Source: Flavobacterium pallidum (GTDB lineage: Bacteria > Bacteroidota > Bacteroidia > Flavobacteriales > Flavobacteriaceae). Taken from it: 64,000 nucleotides of DNA. The translations under genes and the position numbers were made by a program. The stretch lies in the NCBI RefSeq assembly GCF_003097535.1, contig NZ_CP029187.1:3348001-3412000 (forward strand), written 5' to 3'. Of this stretch, positions 59,690 through 64,000 are shown piece after piece (within the stretch, counting starts at the first letter, position 1; every line of letters begins with the position of its first letter). The notes under the pieces were generated by a model. It did not search any database and was not told the origin of the DNA. It worked only from the letters and a program-made list of their open reading frames with translations.

Positions 59690-60068
59690 TGTCCGGCATG
59701 AACAAATTATCCATCATCATTCCGGTTTATAACGAAGGAAATACCATACATCTGATTTTGGATAAGGTCAGGAATGCTGCCCTGCCCAACAATATTTCGA
59801 AAGAGATCATCATTGTCAATGATTGTTCAACAAATATATGGAAAACTGTTATAAGGCTTTTTGACACCAAAATTCTACAATCCCTTACACTGAAAGAAAA
59901 GCGTTTCGGGTTTGAGCCCGAAGTCACTGCAAAGATTTCCAGGATCCGTAAAATAAGGATTTATGAAGAGGGGATTTCCTATTACGGAGGACTTATGACG
60001 AAGGCAAGAAAATCAACTGGAAGGATGGATTCCGCGCGATTTACTGCATTTTCCGCTACGGATTCTGA
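59689..60068 (+). pseudogene. Broken family 2 glycosyltransferase (large internal deletion plus frameshifts)
   Basis: The frame opens like an intact dolichyl-phosphate-mannose synthase-type GT2: [20 protein letters not shown] and [11 protein letters not shown]. Directly after this it jumps to the C-terminal end of the same family: MENCYKAF (59838-59861, other frame), then [20 protein letters not shown] and [17 protein letters not shown]. About 110 residues in between, including the catalytic core, are missing. An extra T in the T run at 59858-59862 and a lost base near 59988 shift the frame twice. The true end, [19 protein letters not shown], is readable in the shifted frame up to a TGA at 60066. 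The gene is clearly non-functional. Confidence 0.88.
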
Positions 60069-60070
60069 CA

Positions 60071-60889
60071 CTATTCCGGTTTCTTGTACACATGCGGATT
60101 TTCCTTAATCCCTTTTCTGAATATTTTCCGGACAAGCATCCTGGCCCAGGTATCGATCTGCAATACGGCGTCAGAAAGCCTGTTTTCAGGCCTGCCGCGG
60201 AAAGAGGTCACATGAAAAGTATCGGTGGCTAATAACGGCGATTTGGAAAAATAATAATTCGAAACGCAACACCTGTACCCTTCATACACCACCGGTGATA
60301 CGGAATGCAGCGAATTGTTGTGCGTCGCCATGACGGCCAGCCGGTTGAATTTACTATGGATTGTCACAGGTTTGTTTTTGAGTCCGCCCGGCCATAATTC
60401 CAGGTTCCCGCCATAGCTTTCCTGCCAGTCCGGGGTTACATAATATAAAAGGTTGAGTACACGCCAGCGTTCGCGGTCCTTATCATGGGAATTGTCAAGA
60501 TGCGGATTCAGGAATTGTTTGTGCCCCATCATCGAAAGGCCGCCTGCATAAAGGTTCTCATCTGGCAAAATATCGTCGATATTGCAGATTTCGCCCACAA
60601 GTTTTACAATCCTTTCATCCTGGAAAGCATAAATGATTTCTTCGAGCAACGGATGGTAAAGGTTCATTTGTGCCGCTACATATTTGTCTTCGCGCAGGCT
60701 TTTCTTAAGCGTCATTTCCGAAGCTTTCGGGAAAACGGCATTGATCTGGAGCGCCAATTGCTCCGGAAGCAAATCATCAATAAAAAAATAACCGATGGAT
60801 TTGCCGGAAGCCAAAAACTGCGACTGAAGTGCTGGCTTATGGGACTGGATTTTTTGTAAAATGAGATCGGCTATAGCTTCCCTTGTCAT
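60071..60889 (-). CDS. 2-oxoglutarate/Fe(II)-dependent oxygenase
   Basis: A 272-residue protein of the prolyl 4-hydroxylase-like (P4Hc) type. The iron-binding HxD is in [17 protein letters not shown], the distal His in [11 protein letters not shown], and the 2OG-binding Arg in [11 protein letters not shown] double-stranded beta-helix core fits GNLELWPGG and [10 protein letters not shown]. Relatives near glycan clusters may hydroxylate proteins or sugars; the substrate is unknown. It overlaps the glycosyltransferase upstream by 4 nt (ATGA), so it is part of the surface-glycan operon. Its stop lies 3 bp from the end of the broken GT2. Confidence 0.9.
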   Translation of the reverse strand: MTREAIADLILQKIQSHKPALQSQFLASGKSIGYFFIDDLLPEQLALQINAVFPKASEMTLKKSLREDKYVAAQMNLYHPLLEEIIYAFQDERIVKLVGEICNIDDILPDENLYAGGLSMMGHKQFLNPHLDNSHDKDRERWRVLNLLYYVTPDWQESYGGNLELWPGGLKNKPVTIHSKFNRLAVMATHNNSLHSVSPVVYEGYRCCVSNYYFSKSPLLATDTFHVTSFRGRPENRLSDAVLQIDTWARMLVRKIFRKGIKENPHVYKKPE

Positions 60890-62007
60890 TGATTCCGCAG
60901 GATTTTATCAATTAATAACGCATTAGCGCCATCATCAAGGCAGCTCTTCAGGAGGTATTCCCGACGCTCAAAATCTTCAAAAGGCTGATCCTTAAGGAGA
61001 TTCACGGTTTCAATAAGTTGCTCTTTGTTGTTGGTGGTAATGCAAAGGCTACTAACGTTCGGATCATCTGTAATATTGTCGTTGATGATGCAAAATCTTC
61101 CGTTAAAGAGTGCATTGACGGCTTTCAGTTTTGTTCCCGATTGTTGAAAAGACCAACAGATATTGATGTGGGCATCGGCCATCAAAGATTTCAAATGGGG
61201 AAAATCCTTTAGCCTGACATATTCGGCGTTGCTTTGGCCGGCAATAATCTTATTCACATAATCTTCTCCCGAACCGGAAGCAATCACCAGTTTAAAATCA
61301 GGAATATCTTTAAAAACATTTGCTAAGAAACGTACCGATTCCCGGTTGTCCGCAGTGTTTAAATCGCCGTGGTACAATGCAAATGTCCCTTTTCCGCTTA
61401 AATCCCTTACCGTGTCATTTCCATGAAAAACCGGCACATAAGAGGCATTGCCAAATTTTTCGGTGATGTATTGTTCTTCAAAAATGGATAACGCTAAAAC
61501 TTTATCAAACGAACTGATCGTTTGCTCATACATTTTGTATTTCCTGTATTCAAACCAAAACGCGATTTTCTTCAAAATGGACTTTTCGGTTTTGGAAATG
61601 CCTTTGAAATAATCCTGTTCTATGTTGTGCAGGCGTAAAATCTTGGTAAAGCCATCCAGCTTTCCCTTTTTCACAAGATAAGTGGTCTTCAGGCTTTCAA
61701 AAAGGATGGGCGCCTCGACGCTTTTCAGGTTTTTATACAGTGCCGCATCATTCCTCGAAGCCACTGAAAAAGGCATCCTGGAAAAGAACAGCAATGGATT
61801 TGAAGAGAACCGATAATAAAAAACATGCCCCGTAATGGCCTCAAGCTCAGGGCAGGATTCAGGGATCTTTTCTGCGTAAGCATGCAGGTATATTTTATAC
61901 CCCAGCTTATGCAACGCCCTGATCTTAAAAAAAACATCGATCACACCGCCGAAATCCGGTGGAAAGGGATGGTCCATACTAATGATGTGAAGGCTTTTTT
62001 CCTGCAT
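60886..62007 (-). CDS. Glycosyltransferase, GT-B fold (GT4-like)
   Basis: A 373-residue protein from the ATG at 62007. The opening LHIISMDHPFPPDFGGVIDV is the typical first strand and glycine-rich loop of GT-B enzymes. The C-terminal half contains FKLVIASGSGEDYVNKII, YVRLKDFPHLKSLMADAHI and INICWSFQQSGTKLKAVNAL, where GT4 proteins have the nucleotide-sugar-binding E-x7-E; here the second glutamate is not obvious. The donor and acceptor are unknown. The frame extends 20 codons upstream, which would overlap the divergent promoter region, so the internal start is used. It is followed by the 2OG oxygenase. Confidence 0.85.
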   Translation of the reverse strand: MQEKSLHIISMDHPFPPDFGGVIDVFFKIRALHKLGYKIYLHAYAEKIPESCPELEAITGHVFYYRFSSNPLLFFSRMPFSVASRNDAALYKNLKSVEAPILFESLKTTYLVKKGKLDGFTKILRLHNIEQDYFKGISKTEKSILKKIAFWFEYRKYKMYEQTISSFDKVLALSIFEEQYITEKFGNASYVPVFHGNDTVRDLSGKGTFALYHGDLNTADNRESVRFLANVFKDIPDFKLVIASGSGEDYVNKIIAGQSNAEYVRLKDFPHLKSLMADAHINICWSFQQSGTKLKAVNALFNGRFCIINDNITDDPNVSSLCITTNNKEQLIETVNLLKDQPFEDFERREYLLKSCLDDGANALLIDKILRNQ

Positions 62008-62054
62008 AGCGTCGTACAAAAATAGCATTTTTAGGCAAGCAAAAGCGATTTGAT

Positions 62055-62062
62055 TATATTTG
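62055..62062 (+). promoter_or_regulatory. Candidate -7 box of the GT2 gene
   Basis: TATATTTG followed by GGC is an exact TAnnTTTG match 15 bp before the ATG at 62077. No TTG is seen at -33. Confidence 0.45.
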
Positions 62063-62076
62063 GGCAAAATAACCGT

Positions 62077-63003
62077 ATGCCATTTTTTTCAGTCATCATT
62101 CCGCTTTACAACAAGGAAAGTTTCATTGAAGACACGATTAAAAGTGTTTTGAAGCAAACTTTTACGGATTTTGAATTGATTATCGTAAATGACGGCTCAA
62201 TCGATCAGAGCGCTGAAAAAGCACAGGCCTTTACTGATTCCAGGATCCGGTATTTCTCAAAAACCAATGAGGGCGTTTCTGTGGCGAGGAATTTCGGGAT
62301 TGATATCGCGCAGGCAGACTATATTTCGTTCCTGGATGCCGATGATTACTGGTATCCGGATTTCCTGGCAACAATGAAAAACAACATCAGCGCCTTTCCG
62401 GGACACCGCGTTTTTTCAGCTGCTATAGAAATTGAAACAGCCCTGAATACGTTTCCCGCACAGTATACCATCCCGAAAACGACCGAGTGCATTGAGGTGG
62501 ATTTTTTTGAGGCGAGCTCAAAGGAATGTGTCATTTGGACTTCCTGCGCGGTATTCCATAAAAGTGTCTTTGAAAAAGCGGGTCGGTTCGATCCGAAATT
62601 AAAAAGCGTACAGGATACCGATTTATGGATCCGTATCGGGTTGCTATATCCCGTAATCTTTTGCTGGAAGATACTTGCGCGCTACGTCTTTGATGCTGGC
62701 AGCCTTTCCAAAGAATCGAAATATATTACTGAAAAGCTCCATTTTGAAGATTTCGCTGCTGCAGAAAAAAGCCATTCCGGACTCAAAAAATTCCTTGACC
62801 TTAACCGTTATTCGCTTGCCATTAAATCGAAACTCAAAGGCGATATGATGGAATTTAAATCTTTTGCAGATGATATTGACCGCAACGGACTGCCTTTAAA
62901 AAAGCGCATTTTACTGTCGCTTCCCGGATTTTTATTAAAAAAACTGATCCTGCTGCAGGTGTATCTGGCCGATAAAGGCTTGGGGTCATCGGTTTTTAAA
63001 TGA
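62077..63003 (+). CDS. Glycosyltransferase family 2 (GT-A)
   Basis: A 308-residue enzyme. The N-terminal domain is standard GT2: FSVIIPLYNKESFIEDTIKS, FELIIVNDGSIDQS (nucleotide-binding aspartate), VSVARNFGIDIAQADYISFL and the metal-binding LDADDYW. The middle part has SCAVFHKSVFEKAGRFDPKL and VQDTDLWIRIG with the catalytic-base region. The C-terminal 80 residues are helical and basic and could lie on the membrane. It likely adds a sugar to a lipid-linked glycan. Its 3' end overlaps the convergent FdtA-like gene by 18 nt. Confidence 0.93.
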   Translation: MPFFSVIIPLYNKESFIEDTIKSVLKQTFTDFELIIVNDGSIDQSAEKAQAFTDSRIRYFSKTNEGVSVARNFGIDIAQADYISFLDADDYWYPDFLATMKNNISAFPGHRVFSAAIEIETALNTFPAQYTIPKTTECIEVDFFEASSKECVIWTSCAVFHKSVFEKAGRFDPKLKSVQDTDLWIRIGLLYPVIFCWKILARYVFDAGSLSKESKYITEKLHFEDFAAAEKSHSGLKKFLDLNRYSLAIKSKLKGDMMEFKSFADDIDRNGLPLKKRILLSLPGFLLKKLILLQVYLADKGLGSSVFK

Positions 63004-63417
63004 CAGGAAATCTTCATATTCCCTGATGTAATCGTCTTCAGAAAATAAATCCGAAGCAATCACCAGGCAAACCGATCCGGAAGAGAAATTCCTGATTTCG
63101 CGCCAGATTCCTGTTGGAACCAGCAAACCCTGGCTGGGTTTGTTGAGCATGATCGATTTTTCATCCCTGCCATCCTTCAACACCACATCAAAACTGCCGC
63201 TGAGCGCTATCACAACTGCCTGGTTTTCAATATGGGCATGTCCTCCCCTTTCTTCGCCGCCCGGAACATCGTACAGGTAATAAATGCGGTTCATCTTAAA
63301 AGGGATCGTGTCGCCTTCCACCACCGACAGGTTCCCGCGCACATCATGCATGATGGGAATGTCAATCAATCGGGCGTCGTTAATGGTGGTGTTTATTTTT
63401 TCAGGATGCTGTTCCAT
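62986..63417 (-). CDS. FdtA/QdtA-like dTDP-sugar 3,4-ketoisomerase (WxcM-like cupin)
   Basis: A 143-residue cupin. Family features are DARLIDIPIMHDVRGNLSVV, FKMNRIYYLYDVPGGEERGG, then HAHIENQAVVIALSGSFDVV and LLVPTGIWREIRNFSSG. Members isomerise dTDP-4-keto-6-deoxyglucose toward 3-amino or 3-keto sugars (Fuc3N, Qui3N) of surface polysaccharides. The conserved GGHAH active-site histidines are present. The matching aminotransferase is not in this window and may lie beyond the right edge. Its start overlaps the 3' end of the next glycosyltransferase by 25 nt. Confidence 0.9.
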   Translation of the reverse strand: MEQHPEKINTTINDARLIDIPIMHDVRGNLSVVEGDTIPFKMNRIYYLYDVPGGEERGGHAHIENQAVVIALSGSFDVVLKDGRDEKSIMLNKPSQGLLVPTGIWREIRNFSSGSVCLVIASDLFSEDDYIREYEDFLSFKNR

Positions 63418-64000
63418 TCTTTTAAGATATTTTCAGGCGATAGATGGGCAATACTTTGCTGGGCATTGGTTTTACAAATATGGTATAAATTATGGTCATC
63501 CGCAAGGCGGTCCATCGCATCCGCAAGTGCTTCAGGATTATCATTTTCAACCAGTAACCCGTTGATGCCATTTTGTATGATTTCCTTTGGCCCGGAACTG
63601 CAATCGACAGAAACTACCGGCGTACCGATGGCAAGTGATTCAATCACAACCCTTGGAAAACCTTCATAACGGCTACTCAGGACGGTAAACAAGGCCGACT
63701 TTACATAAGGAAACGGATTGCTTTGTTTAGGCACAAAAATTATTTTATCCGATAAATGAAAGTCCTCCGTTTTATGTTTCAGCTTGTCCAGATCATCGCC
63801 ATCGCCGAGGATATAAAGCAATATGTTTTTCCGTGGGAGGCCTGATTTGGCGTAGGCTTCAATCAGCAAAGACAAATTTTTACTTTCATCATGCAGGCGG
63901 CCATAAGACAAAATAAAATTACCAGGAACCGGGTTTTGATGTGCCATTTCAATAATCTTTTCATTCGCCGCCGGGTTATAAATCGTGATGACATTCTGGT
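63393..64000 (-). CDS. Glycosyltransferase family 4, 5' end cut by the window
   Basis: The C-terminal 202 residues of a GT-B enzyme that runs past the window edge. The frame is open to the last base, beginning QNVITIYNPAANEKIIEMAH. Visible landmarks are LSYGRLHDESKNLSLLIEAY, LYILGDGDDLDKLKHKTED, FVPKQSNPFPYVKSALFTVL and the donor-binding LSSRYEGFPRVVIESLAIGT (E-x7-E). GTPVVSVDCSSGPKEII and NGLLVENDNPEALADAM follow, all typical of GT4. An ATG at 63947 is internal and is not the start. It belongs to the surface-glycan cluster. Confidence 0.93.
   Translation of the reverse strand, partial: QNVITIYNPAANEKIIEMAHQNPVPGNFILSYGRLHDESKNLSLLIEAYAKSGLPRKNILLYILGDGDDLDKLKHKTEDFHLSDKIIFVPKQSNPFPYVKSALFTVLSSRYEGFPRVVIESLAIGTPVVSVDCSSGPKEIIQNGINGLLVENDNPEALADAMDRLADDHNLYHICKTNAQQSIAHLSPENILKEWNSILKK

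Overview
The window is chromosomal DNA from a member of the Bacteroidota, most likely a Flavobacterium-like Flavobacteriaceae. The evidence is the gene content (a gldI gliding lipoprotein, three secreted proteins with type IX secretion C-terminal domains, a fused SecDF, a Bacteroidetes-type long PurM), the weak ribosome binding sites, and promoter elements of the Bacteroidetes form TTG-N16..20-TAnnTTTG upstream of many operons. I found no phage, insertion sequence, CRISPR array, rRNA or tRNA.

Layout. 1-8.2 kb: envelope and housekeeping genes on the minus strand (bamD-rpoZ-coaBC, dapA with an uncharacterised partner, ligA with a small membrane protein), with a split 5'-nucleotidase pair on the plus strand. 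8.2-19 kb: a CI-like regulator, the rpsF-rpsR-rplI ribosomal operon, an orphan LytTR response regulator, priA, a YihY-family membrane protein with a damaged start, nadC, and a small set of glyoxalase, SRPBCC and SnoaL-like genes. 19.2-23.3 kb: a DHH phosphoesterase-gldI-peptidylprolyl isomerase operon ending in two paralogous cyclophilin-FKBP fusions. 23.9-43.8 kb: three large secreted proteins (beta-helix, Ig-like giant, LRR) separated by purM, an aspartyl protease, an aminotransferase, folE, cysS, yidD and lgt. 44-59.7 kb: secDF, gyrB-mdh, asnB, a barrel plus TPR pair, and ftsE. 59.7-64 kb: a surface-glycan region (a broken glycosyltransferase, a 2OG oxygenase, three intact or partial glycosyltransferases and an FdtA-like isomerase) that runs off the window.

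How the genes work together. BamD, SecDF, Lgt, YidD and the periplasmic prolyl isomerases (GldI and two fusions) are all envelope biogenesis or export functions. They are compatible with delivery of the type IX secretion cargo encoded between 23.9 and 43.8 kb. The last four kilobases probably decorate the same cell surface.

The most interesting non-coding signal is a family of four intergenic palindromic elements of about 80-90 bp. They share conserved arm sequences, but their stems vary in a compensatory way, so the fold is conserved rather than the sequence. Two copies supply the stop codon of the neighbouring gene. Other notable items are a 21-bp minisatellite that encodes heptads, five tandem units of about 440 bp inside the beta-helix gene, a glycosyltransferase pseudogene with a large internal deletion, and a decayed gene fragment after lgt.
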